Below, piece after piece: positions 44,092-54,132 of a stretch of DNA of 64,000 bases. The notes beneath the pieces are model-generated. The model saw nothing but the letters and a program-made list of their open reading frames with translations. It did not search any database and was not told where the DNA came from. The stretch's first letter is position 1, and each line of letters opens with the position of its first letter. The translations under genes and the position numbers were made by a program. The stretch is from Pedobacter polaris (GTDB taxonomy: Bacteria; Bacteroidota; Bacteroidia; Sphingobacteriales; Sphingobacteriaceae). The stretch is from contig NZ_SWBR01000002.1 of NCBI RefSeq assembly GCF_005116505.1, positions 310,314-374,313 of the forward strand. The letters run 5' to 3'.

Positions 44092-47000
44092 ATGAAAAAT
44101 ATAAAAGTATTATTAGTTATTCTTATCCTTTCATTCGCCCCCGAAGCTTTTGCGCAAAATCTACGTAAAGACATTTTACTCAACAATAATTGGTTAAGCA
44201 TAGCTGATGAGAAGGACATCAGCGCTTATAATGGATTTGAAAATAATCCATACAAAACTTCTAACTGGAAATCGGTAAATGTTCCTCACAATTGGGACCA
44301 ATATGAAGGTTACCAAAGAAAGCTCCACGGCAACAAACACGGTTATGCTTGGTACAGAAAAACCTTTAAAAGCAATGAAGTAAAAACAGGAAAGCGATTT
44401 TTTCTTTATTTTGAAGGGGTAGGGTCTTATGCTACAGTTTGGTTAAATGGTAAAAAAGTTGGTTATCATGCTGGCGGAAGAACAACTTTTACGCTTGATG
44501 TAACTTCTGTTATCAAACTTAATAGCCAAGAAAATTTATTGGCAGTTCGGGCAGATCATCCCGCAAATATTCAAGATTTACCTTGGGTTGATGGTGGCTG
44601 CTCAACCGAGCGAGGTTTTTCCGAGGGTTCTCAACCAATGGGGATTTTTAGACCAGTACATCTCATCGTTACCAACGAAATTAGAATTGAGCCTTTTGGT
44701 GTCCATATTTGGAATGATGATCAGATTTCTGAAAAATCAGCTGAGCTTAATTTTGAAACAACTGTAAAAAACTACGGCTCTCAAACCAAAACCATCACAA
44801 TCATTAACCAATTGGTAGATGGAGCTGGCAAAGTAATTACTGAATTAAAACGCAATGAAAAAATTGCTGCTGGAAAAGATTTAGTGTTAACTCAACAATC
44901 AGATAAACTGATTAACCCTAAATTATGGTCGTTAGAAAATCCGTATTTGTATACAGTTAAAACTAAAATCATTGAAAATAACAAAGTTGTAGACGAATTA
45001 AATACACCTTACGGCATAAGATGGATCAGTTGGCCAATTGGCGATAAAGCAAATCAGAAAGTATTTCTATTAAATGGAAAGCCGGTTTTCATCAACGGAA
45101 TTGCAGAATATGAACATTTGATTGGCCAGAGCCACGCTTTTAGCAACGAGCAAATTCGTTCGAGAGTGATGCAAATTAAATCTGCTGGTTTTAACGCTTT
45201 CCGCGATGCGCACCAACCACACAACTTACTTTATCAAACTTATTGGGATAAATTAGGGATTTTAAGTTGGACTCAAATGGCTGCTCACATTTGGTACGAT
45301 ACACCAGAGTTTAGAAAGAACTTTAAATCGTTATTAACAGATTGGGTAAAGGAGAGAAGAAATAGTCCTTCGGTTGTGTTATGGGGATTAGAAAATGAAA
45401 GTACCCTGCCAGAAGATTTTGCTAGAGAATGTACAGAACTGATTAGAAAGTTAGACCCAACCGCTTCATCACAACGTAAAGTAACTACTTGTAATGGCGG
45501 CAAAGGAACTGATTGGGATGTGCCTCAAAACTGGACTGGAACTTACGGTGGCAACCCACTAACCTATGGAGATGATTTGCAGAAGCAGGTTTTAGTAGGC
45601 GAGTATGGTGCTTGGAGAACTTTAGATTTGCATACGGCAGATCCACAGGCTAAAAACCCAACACATACTGAAAATTATATGACCGAACTAATGGAAACAA
45701 AAGTTCGCTTGGCAGAAAGTGTTAAGGATAAAACTGCAGGGCATTATTTCTGGCTGTACAGTTCTCACGACAATCCAGGTAGGGTACAAGGTGGTGAAGG
45801 CTTAAGAGATTTAGATAGGGTTGGCCCCGTAAATTACAAAGGAATGTATACGCCTTGGGAAGAGCCTACTGATGTTTATTACATGTTTAGGGCAAATTAT
45901 GCGCCAAAACAAACCGAGCCAATGGTTTACATTGTATCGCATACATGGCCAAATCGTTGGTTAACTCCTGGTATAAAAGATAGCATTACAGTATATTCAA
46001 ATTGCGATGAAGTTGAACTTTTTAACGATGTTAATCAGCAATCGTTAGGTAAAAGAACTCGAAAAGGAATTGGAAGTCACTTCCAATGGGATCGCCCGAC
46101 TATTCAATATAATGTACTTTATGCAGTTGGTTATGTAAATGGAAAGGCAGTTGCTAGAGATTATATTGTTTTAAACAATTTGCCGAAATCACCAAATTTT
46201 AAGAGTTTAATTGAAAATACAAACATCACAGAACCCGTAAAAGGTTATCATTACCTATATCGCTTAAATGCTGGTGGACCTAGTTATACTGATCAATTTG
46301 GTAAAGTTTGGTCTGCAGATCAACAAGCTGACTCCGAAACTGGTGCATATGGTTCAACATCTTGGACGGCCAACTTCCCAGGTGTCCCTTCTTTTTTTGC
46401 TAGTCAGCGAAGAACTTTTGACCCAATAAAGGGAACGTCAGATTGGAAATTATTTCAAACTTTTAGGTATGGAAGAGATCAATTGAAATTTCAATTCCCT
46501 ATTCCTGCTGATGGAGAATACTTGGTCGAATTATACTTTATTGAACCTTGGCTGGGCATTGGAGGCGGAATGGATGCAAAAGGAATGCGTTTATTTGATG
46601 TAGCTATCAATGATAAAACAGTTATCAAAGATTTAGACATTTGGAAGGAAGTTGGTACTAATAAGATTTTAAAAAAGACGGTTAAGGTTTTTTGTAAAGC
46701 CGGACAAATGGTTGTTTCTTTTCCGCAAGTTAAAGTCGGACAAGCAGTAATTTCAGCAATTGCAGTAGCAACTTTAAACCCAAATATTAAACTCGCGGCT
46801 TTAAATAATTCTATAATAGAGCATTCAAATAATATTGAAAACTCGACTTGGTTGGATATTGGAGATAAACAATATACGGATGAACAGATAGAATTTACTT
46901 CATTACCATCAAACTTATTTGGTGCCGAATGGATTCAAAGTTCAAATAAAACCAATAAAAGTTTATCATTTAAAATAACCACAGCAGCTGATGTTTTTGT

Positions 47001-47604
47001 AATTGCAGATGAAAAAACTAAACTAGATTGGTTAACAAATTATGAGGATACAAAATCAATTGTGGTTAATAATGCAGGTATAAAGTTTAACGTTTTCCGT
47101 AAAAGGTTTGCCAAAGGTGATGAGATTAAACTAGGCCTAAAGGGTTTAAATACGCAAATGTATTCGGTAGCTGTCGTTCCTCCAACAAATTTAGAACCTG
47201 CTTACGATTTAAAAACTGTAACAACATACAAAGCAACTGACGCTAATTTAAAAGGGGCGGGGTTGGTTAAAGAAGACTTAATGGGCAGGGCAAGAGTCGT
47301 TTTTAAAAACAACGAAAGCAGTGTCTTAGAATGGAAAATAAACACAGGGGTTGCTGATATTTATTCACTAACTATTAAATATCATAATTCTTTTGACTAC
47401 AATTTGAAGGCGAAAATGGAGTTTTTATCAGCTGATGGTACAGTAATGAAAACTGAACTGGTAGAATTTATCCCAACTAAAGAAGGTAAATGGAATTATT
47501 TCAACACCAATACGGGCAGTATGATTAATGCTGGAAGTTACTTAGTTAGAATTATCCCAACAGAAACCAAAGGTTTGTATGTTGATGCTTTAGATGTGCA
47601 GTGA
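44092..47604 (+). CDS. GH2 glycosidase with malectin domain
   Basis: A 1170-aa exported retaining glycosidase, probably a beta-galactosidase. It has a signal peptide (ending FAQN), a sugar-binding jelly roll with VPHNWDQYEG and YAWYRKTF, and an Ig-like domain. The TIM barrel carries acid/base E436 in GLENEST and nucleophile E504 in GEYGAWRTLD. Residues about 707-890 form a malectin-like carbohydrate-binding domain (RLNAGG...FIEPW). A further beta-rich C-terminal region completes it. I chose the ATG at 44092 over a GTG ten codons upstream inside a repeat. Beta-glucuronidase activity is an alternative. Confidence 0.88.
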   Translation: MKNIKVLLVILILSFAPEAFAQNLRKDILLNNNWLSIADEKDISAYNGFENNPYKTSNWKSVNVPHNWDQYEGYQRKLHGNKHGYAWYRKTFKSNEVKTGKRFFLYFEGVGSYATVWLNGKKVGYHAGGRTTFTLDVTSVIKLNSQENLLAVRADHPANIQDLPWVDGGCSTERGFSEGSQPMGIFRPVHLIVTNEIRIEPFGVHIWNDDQISEKSAELNFETTVKNYGSQTKTITIINQLVDGAGKVITELKRNEKIAAGKDLVLTQQSDKLINPKLWSLENPYLYTVKTKIIENNKVVDELNTPYGIRWISWPIGDKANQKVFLLNGKPVFINGIAEYEHLIGQSHAFSNEQIRSRVMQIKSAGFNAFRDAHQPHNLLYQTYWDKLGILSWTQMAAHIWYDTPEFRKNFKSLLTDWVKERRNSPSVVLWGLENESTLPEDFARECTELIRKLDPTASSQRKVTTCNGGKGTDWDVPQNWTGTYGGNPLTYGDDLQKQVLVGEYGAWRTLDLHTADPQAKNPTHTENYMTELMETKVRLAESVKDKTAGHYFWLYSSHDNPGRVQGGEGLRDLDRVGPVNYKGMYTPWEEPTDVYYMFRANYAPKQTEPMVYIVSHTWPNRWLTPGIKDSITVYSNCDEVELFNDVNQQSLGKRTRKGIGSHFQWDRPTIQYNVLYAVGYVNGKAVARDYIVLNNLPKSPNFKSLIENTNITEPVKGYHYLYRLNAGGPSYTDQFGKVWSADQQADSETGAYGSTSWTANFPGVPSFFASQRRTFDPIKGTSDWKLFQTFRYGRDQLKFQFPIPADGEYLVELYFIEPWLGIGGGMDAKGMRLFDVAINDKTVIKDLDIWKEVGTNKILKKTVKVFCKAGQMVVSFPQVKVGQAVISAIAVATLNPNIKLAALNNSIIEHSNNIENSTWLDIGDKQYTDEQIEFTSLPSNLFGAEWIQSSNKTNKSLSFKITTAADVFVIADEKTKLDWLTNYEDTKSIVVNNAGIKFNVFRKRFAKGDEIKLGLKGLNTQMYSVAVVPPTNLEPAYDLKTVTTYKATDANLKGAGLVKEDLMGRARVVFKNNESSVLEWKINTGVADIYSLTIKYHNSFDYNLKAKMEFLSADGTVMKTELVEFIPTKEGKWNYFNTNTGSMINAGSYLVRIIPTETKGLYVDALDVQ

Positions 47605-47793
47605 TGGGTTACGAGTTACAGGTTGTGGGTTATAGGTCTGGGCGTTTATTTGTAATATCTGAATTATTAGGTTGGCTACTTGACCCGTAACTCAATTAGA
47701 TAATATGCTACAATACAAAGACAAAATTCGATATGAAAACTGCTGTTTATGCATTGATATTTGTTTAAACCAATTATAAACGAACAACCAGAA
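47605..47793. other. Intergenic region with GGGTTACGAGTTAC-type repeat
   Basis: GGGTTACGAGTTAC at 47606-47620 is partly repeated by GGGTTATAGGTC and has a distant complement, GACCCGTAACTCA, near 47682-47694. It separates the GH2 gene from the symporter. It is short but repeat-like. Confidence 0.5.
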
Positions 47794-49362
47794 ATGAAGG
47801 GTCTCCCTATTCTCGATTTAGCAATAATCGTAATTTATCTCATAGGGATGATATTGGTTGGTGTTTATTTTTCGCGAAAGAATAAAAATTCAGAGCAGTT
47901 TACAAAGGCTTCTGGACTTATCCCTGGATGGGCGATAGGGTTATCAATTTATGCAACTTTTTTAAGCAGTAATACTTTTTTGGGTGTTCCCGGAAAAGCA
48001 TTTGGAACCAACTGGAATGCATTTGTTTTTAGCATTTCAATGCCATTAGCGGCTTGGATAGCCTCTAAATACTTCGTTCCCTTTTACAGAAGCACTGGAG
48101 AAATATCAGCTTATACCCATTTAGAAAATAGGTTTGGACCTTGGGCAAGAGCTTATGCGGTAATCTGCTTTTTGTTAACGCAATTGGCAAGAATGGGTTC
48201 TATATTTTTCGGAATTGCCCTCAGCTTACAAGCCCTAACAGGTTACTCAATGCAAATTATAATGATTGTGATGGGAATTTGCATTATCATTTATACGGTG
48301 CTCGGTGGTATAGAAGCAGTGATTTGGACTGAAGTGGTGCAAGCAGTGATAAAAACTTTGGGAGCATTATTAATCCTATATCTTATCATTACAAATATGC
48401 CAGGTGGTATAGCAAAAGTAATTGAAATAGGAAAAGCTGACCATAAATTTAGTCTCGGAAGTTTTTCTCCAGATTTTGTCAGTTCATCATTTTGGGTGGT
48501 ATTGCTTTATGGGTTTTTCATTAACCTGAATAACTTTGGAATGGACCAAAACTACATTCAACGCTACCATACGGCATCATCTAGCAAAGCTGCTTCAAAG
48601 TCAATTTGGTTATGTGTATGGTTATATATTCCGGCTTCACTTTTGTTTTTTGTGATTGGATCGGCTTTATATGCTTATTATCAGGTTAATCCAGATTTGA
48701 TTTTAGCCATCAAACATCAAGTTGCAGTTGAAAGATTACCATTAAATGCATCAGCAGCCGACATACTTAAAGTGCAAAATGCACTGGTTCCAGCAGACTA
48801 TGGCGATAAAATCATGCCTCATTTTATGGTAAATAAGATCCCGATTGGATTAGTTGGGTTAATTGTTTCGGCTATTTTGTCTGCTGCAATGAGTACAATT
48901 AGTTCGGGAATGAATTCTTCGGCAACTGTATTTACAGTAGATATTTATAAAAGATACTTTAAAAAAGACATTAACGAAAAGCAAAATCTATCTGTTTTAC
49001 ACATTGCTACAGTTGTTTTTGGTTTGTTAGGGATGATAGCGGGGATTGCAATGATTGGGGTTAAAAGCATTTTAGATGTGTGGTGGGAGCTTTCAGGAAT
49101 TTTTGCAGCAGGGATGTTAGGATTGTTCTTGTTGGGTATTGTAAGCAAACAGACCAAAAATCACGAAGCTATTACGGCAACAATAATTGGTATAGCAGTA
49201 ATTATTTGGATGACTTTTTCTTATCTCTTGCCGACTGAATACGAGACGTTTAGAAATCCGTTACATAAAAATATGATTATTGTAGTAGGTACTTTAACCA
49301 TATTCTTAACAGGAATTTTCTTGACTAGAATTAAAAATAAAAATTTAAAATCAACAGGTTGA
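47794..49362 (+). CDS. Sodium:solute symporter (SSS family)
   Basis: A 522-aa inner-membrane transporter with about 13-14 hydrophobic segments. The conserved core has SIYATFLSSNTFLGVPGKAF, GIALSLQALTGY and LSAAMSTISSGMNSSATVF. The last motif includes the Na+-site serines. I start at the ATG 47794, which precedes the first membrane segment. An upstream TTG would add 11 polar residues. It probably imports a sugar or uronate released by the neighbouring glycosidases. It lies between GH2 and the DapA-like aldolase, so the cargo is likely the aldolase pathway precursor (inference). Confidence 0.92.
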   Translation: MKGLPILDLAIIVIYLIGMILVGVYFSRKNKNSEQFTKASGLIPGWAIGLSIYATFLSSNTFLGVPGKAFGTNWNAFVFSISMPLAAWIASKYFVPFYRSTGEISAYTHLENRFGPWARAYAVICFLLTQLARMGSIFFGIALSLQALTGYSMQIIMIVMGICIIIYTVLGGIEAVIWTEVVQAVIKTLGALLILYLIITNMPGGIAKVIEIGKADHKFSLGSFSPDFVSSSFWVVLLYGFFINLNNFGMDQNYIQRYHTASSSKAASKSIWLCVWLYIPASLLFFVIGSALYAYYQVNPDLILAIKHQVAVERLPLNASAADILKVQNALVPADYGDKIMPHFMVNKIPIGLVGLIVSAILSAAMSTISSGMNSSATVFTVDIYKRYFKKDINEKQNLSVLHIATVVFGLLGMIAGIAMIGVKSILDVWWELSGIFAAGMLGLFLLGIVSKQTKNHEAITATIIGIAVIIWMTFSYLLPTEYETFRNPLHKNMIIVVGTLTIFLTGIFLTRIKNKNLKSTG

Positions 49363-49414
49363 TATCAATCAGGTAACAACCATTAAATAGTAACGAATTA
49401 TATATTAAATAGCA

Positions 49415-50347
49415 ATGGAAAACTCACAAAAAGGGTTCATCCCGGTAATGCTCACGCCTTTTTCGAGCAACGGAAATATAGACTATACTGCATTAACTCA
49501 ATTAACTGAGGTATATCTACAAGCAGGTGCGGCTGGGTTATTCGCTAATTGTTTATCGAGTGAGATGTTCGAATTAACTGATGTAGAAAGAATTCAGGCT
49601 ATTAAACACGTAATAAACGTTGTAGGTGGGGAAGTTCCCGTTATTGCGACTGGTACGTTTGGTGGAGCAATTGCTAAGCAAGCTGATTTTGCGAAGAGCG
49701 TAAATGATACAGGGGTAGAAGCCGTAATTGCCATTACCAGTTTGTTGGCCGATGAGAATGATAGTGACGAAGTTTTTGATGCCAATGTTTTTGATTTACT
49801 GAAGCAAACAGATGGCATTCCGTTAGGATTTTATGAATGTCCAGTGCCTTATAAAAGAGTTCTAAAACCAAGTCAATTACAGCAATTTGTTGCAACAGAT
49901 CGAGTAATTTATCACAAAGACACAAGTTTAGACCTCGATCAAATTAAGGAAAAGCTAGCCTTAACAAAAGGGCATAAATTTGGATTGTATGATGCATATA
50001 TGGCTCATGCAGTCGAGTCTCTAAAAGCGGGATCTGCAGGTCTTTCTTGTATTCAAGGAAATTATTTTCCTGAGCTTATTGTTTGGTTATGCGATCATTA
50101 TAATGATAAAAGCCTAACTCATGAGGTTAATGTAGTTCAGCAGTTTATCATCGACAATATGGATGTAATGCATAATGTTTATCCCATTGTTTCTAAATAT
50201 TTTCTTCAAAAAAGAGGATTAAATATTTCAACCTTTACTAGAAGGGATGTAGGGGTCTTTACACCTAAAATTGTAAAAGAAGTAGAAAGCCTGTTTGAAG
50301 ATTATACAGCATTGCTAAATGATTTTAATATTAAGGTGATTATTTAA
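49415..50347 (+). CDS. DapA-superfamily aldolase of unknown substrate
   Basis: A 310-aa class I aldolase/dehydratase barrel. Schiff-base Lys is K168 in VIYHKDTS and the catalytic Tyr is Y140 in GFYECPVPYKR, 28 residues apart as in DHDPS. The usual GTTGE substrate motif is replaced by NCLSSE (45-50), so it is not dihydrodipicolinate synthase. Relatives cleave 2-keto-3-deoxy sugar acids. Its position after the SSS transporter suggests a sugar-acid derived from the polysaccharide. It starts 52 bp after the symporter gene. Confidence 0.85.
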   Translation: MENSQKGFIPVMLTPFSSNGNIDYTALTQLTEVYLQAGAAGLFANCLSSEMFELTDVERIQAIKHVINVVGGEVPVIATGTFGGAIAKQADFAKSVNDTGVEAVIAITSLLADENDSDEVFDANVFDLLKQTDGIPLGFYECPVPYKRVLKPSQLQQFVATDRVIYHKDTSLDLDQIKEKLALTKGHKFGLYDAYMAHAVESLKAGSAGLSCIQGNYFPELIVWLCDHYNDKSLTHEVNVVQQFIIDNMDVMHNVYPIVSKYFLQKRGLNISTFTRRDVGVFTPKIVKEVESLFEDYTALLNDFNIKVII

Positions 50348-50665
50348 GTTTACCGTCATATCGACAGCGCGTAGCGACGAGATATCTGCCTTCTAAACTA
50401 CTGAATCTATTATAGCACAAGACCCTTCGACAGGCTCAGGGTGACATGCCTTAGAAGCAATATTTCGAAAGACTCAATGTGATGCTAGGTAGATATTATG
50501 CATTCAAACCCTGTCAGTCTGAGCTTGTCGAAGACTCTGGGTTGGTCCTTCGATAGACCGTTCAGTGCTAAAGAGCGTTAGAGATTTCTCCTCGATGAAA
50601 AATCTCGTTCGAAATGACGACTAGGGGTTTGATATCCTAATGAACCAATGATACCAATGAACTAT
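50348..50665. other. 318-bp intergenic region filled with repeat fragments
   Basis: No gene. It holds fragments of the GTCATTTCGA, TTCGACAGGCTCAGGGTGACA and GAGCTTGTCGAAG families (about 50352-50622). They separate the DapA-like gene from the converging AraC regulator. Confidence 0.65.
50352..50622. repeat. Composite of several repeat fragments
   Basis: Segments CGTCATATCGACAGCGCG, CCTTCGACAGGCTCAGGG, GTCTGAGCTTGTCGAAG and CTCGTTCGAAATGACG are half-copies of the families at 8612-8659 and 23886-24002. They look like nested or decayed insertions. Confidence 0.7.
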
Positions 50666-51535
50666 CTATTCATTTAAATACTTTCTTTTATAATCTAACG
50701 GTGTCATTCCCGTAACCTTTTTAAAGTGTCTGTAAAAGTTGGAAACGTTATTGAAGCCGCAATTAAAGCAAATCATTTCTGTTGGTAACTTGTTTTCTAT
50801 CAGAAATCTGCATGCATGACTTACCCTAATTTCAATTAAAAAATCATAATAAGTTTTTTTAGTCATTAGCTTAAAATAACGACAGAATGATGTAATACTT
50901 AAATTACTTAAAGAGGCTACCTCCTCTAAGCTGATATCTTTTTTATAATTGGTAAGGGTATAAGTGCAAATTTTGTTAATCCTTAAGGTTTCTGATTCAT
51001 TTGACTGATAGAACGTATTTTTACTTGTAATGATCTCATATTCATCTGTTTCTGCTAAAGTTTTTAAGATGGTTAATAAAATAATAATGCGTTCTAAATT
51101 TGTAGCATGAATGGCATTTTCCATCAAAACTGCTAATTTTTCCTTTGCCTTACCATGAATTACCATTCCGCTTTTAGCTTTTTCGAACAATTTAGGAATT
51201 AAGTAAGCCTCTGGTAAATTCAATAAATGCTTTCCAAGGCAGTCTGGTAAAAAATGAATAACCATAGCCTCTACTTTTAGGTCTGGATTATTCTGAAAAT
51301 ATTCTTCCTTGCAGCGCCATGTATGTGGTAAATTTTCTCCCAATAATACCATCTCATCAGACACGAAATTGCTAATGTTATCACCTATAAATCGCACACC
51401 TTCTCCCTTCATATTATAGTGCAATTCTAACTCTGGATGGTAGTGCCAAACATTGCCAAAATCTGGTTTGATATCGTGTCGAATACTGAACGAACTTTGT
51501 AAAGTAATCGGAACTTTGTGGAAGTGAGGTTTCAT
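50666..51535 (-). CDS. AraC-family regulator with N-terminal cupin domain
   Basis: A 289-aa transcription factor. The N-terminal part (about 20-110) is a cupin sensor with WHYHPELELHYNMKGEG. The C-terminal part (about 190-287) has two helix-turn-helix units, SLEEVASLSNLSITSFCRYF and a region ending in NNVSNFYRHFKKVTG. It is the only obvious regulator in the polysaccharide locus and is divergent from the operon starting at 51764. No hybrid two-component or anti-sigma genes are present. It probably controls both halves of the locus, which is an inference from position. Confidence 0.92.
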   Translation of the reverse strand: MKPHFHKVPITLQSSFSIRHDIKPDFGNVWHYHPELELHYNMKGEGVRFIGDNISNFVSDEMVLLGENLPHTWRCKEEYFQNNPDLKVEAMVIHFLPDCLGKHLLNLPEAYLIPKLFEKAKSGMVIHGKAKEKLAVLMENAIHATNLERIIILLTILKTLAETDEYEIITSKNTFYQSNESETLRINKICTYTLTNYKKDISLEEVASLSNLSITSFCRYFKLMTKKTYYDFLIEIRVSHACRFLIENKLPTEMICFNCGFNNVSNFYRHFKKVTGMTPLDYKRKYLNE

Positions 51536-51763
51536 TATAAAAAATAAATATTTGGTTTTTTAGGTGTTCATAATTTTTGCAAATCATAAGTCCTAAAAAG
51601 CTAAAGGTAGGGTGTTTTATGATAATATCCTATATTAATTTGGTAAAAACTTAGAGTAAATAGTGTTTTTCTTTGTTCAGTTTTGTATAAGGCCTCTTTG
51701 CCTATAACCAAAATATAAACCGACAAACTCTTTTTATATAAATTGTTTGTTCAGTAATGAATT

Positions 51764-53395
51764 ATGAAACAAGGTGTACTTAACCAAATTGTATTAGTTT
51801 CAAGTGGAGATTTAAGGCTCTCAGCAAACCAAAATTGCTGGGCTGCTCAACTTCAAATGGAAGGTAATTTAACTGCCGCAATTGAGAAATTTGGTTGGAC
51901 TGTAAGACGTGCTCATCCTTATAATTCTACAAAAAAACATGGCTTCATAGATTCCCAAAGAATGGGGATGGATGTGTTTCATGATATAGACCCAAACCAA
52001 CCATTAATTGTAGCCGAAAGTGTATGGCAATATTCGCACCATGTACTTGCTGGCCTTACCACACATAAAGGACCAATTTTAACCGTTGCAAACTGGAGTG
52101 GTCAATGGCCAGGCCTAGTTGGCATGTTAAATCTTAACGGTTGTTTAACAAAAGCACAAATTCCTTATAGCACCTTATGGAGTGAAAATTTTGACGACGA
52201 ATTTTTCACAGATGGTTTACAAGAATGGCTTTCTACTGGTAAAATAAGTTACGATCAAAGCCATGTTAAAAGCTTTAGCCTCAGTAAAATTCCATTAGCA
52301 GATGAAAAGAAAGGTAGAACGTTTGCTCGTAGCTTGAGAGATAGAAAAGTAATAATGGGAGTTTTTGATGAAGGTTGTATGGGAATGTACAATGCCATCA
52401 TCCCTGATGAACTTTTACATCAAACTGGTTTCTTTAAAGAAAGACTAAGTCAATCTGCCCTATATGCAGCAATGCTTCAGGTAACAGAAAAAGAAGCTGA
52501 AGCGGTTTTGAATTGGTTAATAAAAAAAGGAATACAATTTAATTGGGGAACCAATGAACAAACTGAATTAACTAAAACGCAAACTCTAGAGCAATGTAAA
52601 ATGTATATTGCTGCAGTACGTATAGCTGATGATTTTAGTTGTGATACGATAGGAATTCAATACCAACAAGGTTTAAAAGACTTAACAGTTGCCAGTGATT
52701 TAGTAGAAGGTTTATTAAATAATGAGGATAGACCACCAGTTTATTCATTAAAAGGAAAAGAGCTTTATGCAAAAAAAGCTCTACCACATTTTAATGAAGT
52801 AGATGAATGTGCAGGTTTAGACACATTAGTAACTTATAAACTTTGGAACGAGTTGGGTATGACTGGAGAAAATACATTGCATGACATTCGCTGGGGAGAA
52901 CATTATAAAGGAGAAGGCATAAATGAATTTGTTTGGCTTTTCTTAATTTCAGGAGCAGCACCGCCTGCCCATTTTATTGATGGTTATGCAGGTGCAAGTA
53001 GTGAAAGACAACCACCAATGTATTTTAGATTAGGGGGTGGTACACTTAAAGGAATTAGTAAACCAGGGTTTATAGTTTGGAGTAGGGTATATGTTTGCGA
53101 TAACGCATTACATTGTGATTTAGGTGTGGGAGAAGTTGTAGCTTTACCCATTGAAGAAACAAACAGGCGTTGGAATGGAACAACGCCAGAATGGCCAATA
53201 ATGCATGCCGTTTTAAAGGGTATTAGTCGTGATCAAATGATGGCCAGGCATAAAGCAAATCATATTCAAGTAGTTTATGCAAATTATGAGGCAAGCGCCC
53301 ATGAAGCATGTAGAGTTAAAGCAGCAGCAATGGATGAGTTAGGGATAACGGTACATTTTTGTGGCGATGTGAATTTAATTAAGAAAAGAAATTAA
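51764..53395 (+). CDS. L-fucose/arabinose isomerase-like protein
   Basis: A 543-aa protein without a signal peptide, so it is cytosolic. The fold pattern resembles the FucI/AraA isomerase superfamily, with successive Rossmann-like strands and a GVFDEGCMGMYNAIIPDEL segment that could carry the metal glutamate. A late NALHCDLGVGEV could hold the metal histidine. I cannot align all metal ligands, so the isomerase activity is provisional. It is the first gene of the SusCD operon, 12 bp before the DUF3826 gene. Such proteins suggest a cytosolic step for a fucose-like or arabinose-like sugar. Confidence 0.55.
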   Translation: MKQGVLNQIVLVSSGDLRLSANQNCWAAQLQMEGNLTAAIEKFGWTVRRAHPYNSTKKHGFIDSQRMGMDVFHDIDPNQPLIVAESVWQYSHHVLAGLTTHKGPILTVANWSGQWPGLVGMLNLNGCLTKAQIPYSTLWSENFDDEFFTDGLQEWLSTGKISYDQSHVKSFSLSKIPLADEKKGRTFARSLRDRKVIMGVFDEGCMGMYNAIIPDELLHQTGFFKERLSQSALYAAMLQVTEKEAEAVLNWLIKKGIQFNWGTNEQTELTKTQTLEQCKMYIAAVRIADDFSCDTIGIQYQQGLKDLTVASDLVEGLLNNEDRPPVYSLKGKELYAKKALPHFNEVDECAGLDTLVTYKLWNELGMTGENTLHDIRWGEHYKGEGINEFVWLFLISGAAPPAHFIDGYAGASSERQPPMYFRLGGGTLKGISKPGFIVWSRVYVCDNALHCDLGVGEVVALPIEETNRRWNGTTPEWPIMHAVLKGISRDQMMARHKANHIQVVYANYEASAHEACRVKAAAMDELGITVHFCGDVNLIKKRN

Positions 53396-53407
53396 TTTAA
53401 AAAGAGA

Positions 53408-54085
53408 ATGAGGTTTTTAGGAATACTGTTTTTTATATTGATAAACGTTACAAATACGTTTGCACAGAATAATCCCGTTTCAGATAAGGACACCTACGTA
53501 AAAGTAATTACAGAACGTGCTGCTAAAATTGTAGCAGTTTTAGCTATTGATGATAAGGCCAAAGCAGAAAAAGTAACAAATACCATTAGAGACCAATACA
53601 GCAATCTTAATGATATTTATACTGCCAGAGATTTAAATATCAAATCAATTAAAGAAAAGTATAAGAAAAATAAAGCAGAAAGAGATACAGCAATAGCAAA
53701 AGAAAATAGGGCTGCTAATGTTTCACTTGCTAAACTTCATAAAAAATACCTAAAGAATTTGTCAGCTCAATTAACAGCTAAACAAATTGAACAAGTAAAA
53801 GACGGAATGACTTATGGGGTTGTGCCACTTACCTATAGAGCTTACCAAGAACAAATATTAACACTTACTGAAGACCAAAAGAAACAAATTTTAGTTTGGC
53901 TAATCGAAGCTAGAGAAAAAGCCATGGATGCAGAATCATCAGACAAAAAGCATGCTTGGTTTGGAAAATACAAGGGTAAAATAAATAATTATTTATCAGC
54001 CGCAGGCTATGATTTAAAAAAGGAGGGCATTGAATGGGAAAAACGAAGGAAAGCAGCAGCTGCAAAATTAAATTCTATTAAGTAG
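53408..54085 (+). CDS. DUF3826-family secreted protein
   Basis: A 225-aa protein with signal peptide ending NTFAQ. The rest is helical and lysine-rich, with YVKVITERAAKIVAVLAIDD and VIPLTYR-like VVPLTYRAYQEQILTLTEDQ. This pattern matches the DUF3826 family often found in pectin-related loci. Its role is unknown. It is co-directional with SusC (47 bp gap). Confidence 0.75.
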   Translation: MRFLGILFFILINVTNTFAQNNPVSDKDTYVKVITERAAKIVAVLAIDDKAKAEKVTNTIRDQYSNLNDIYTARDLNIKSIKEKYKKNKAERDTAIAKENRAANVSLAKLHKKYLKNLSAQLTAKQIEQVKDGMTYGVVPLTYRAYQEQILTLTEDQKKQILVWLIEAREKAMDAESSDKKHAWFGKYKGKINNYLSAAGYDLKKEGIEWEKRRKAAAAKLNSIK

Positions 54086-54132
54086 AATAAATAATTAAAG
54101 ATAAGAACACAAACTAACCAAATTAATAAATT

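Noticed and set aside
43998..44219. 73-aa open frame on the minus strand
   Set aside because: It covers repeat copy 4 and the start of the GH2 gene on the opposite strand.
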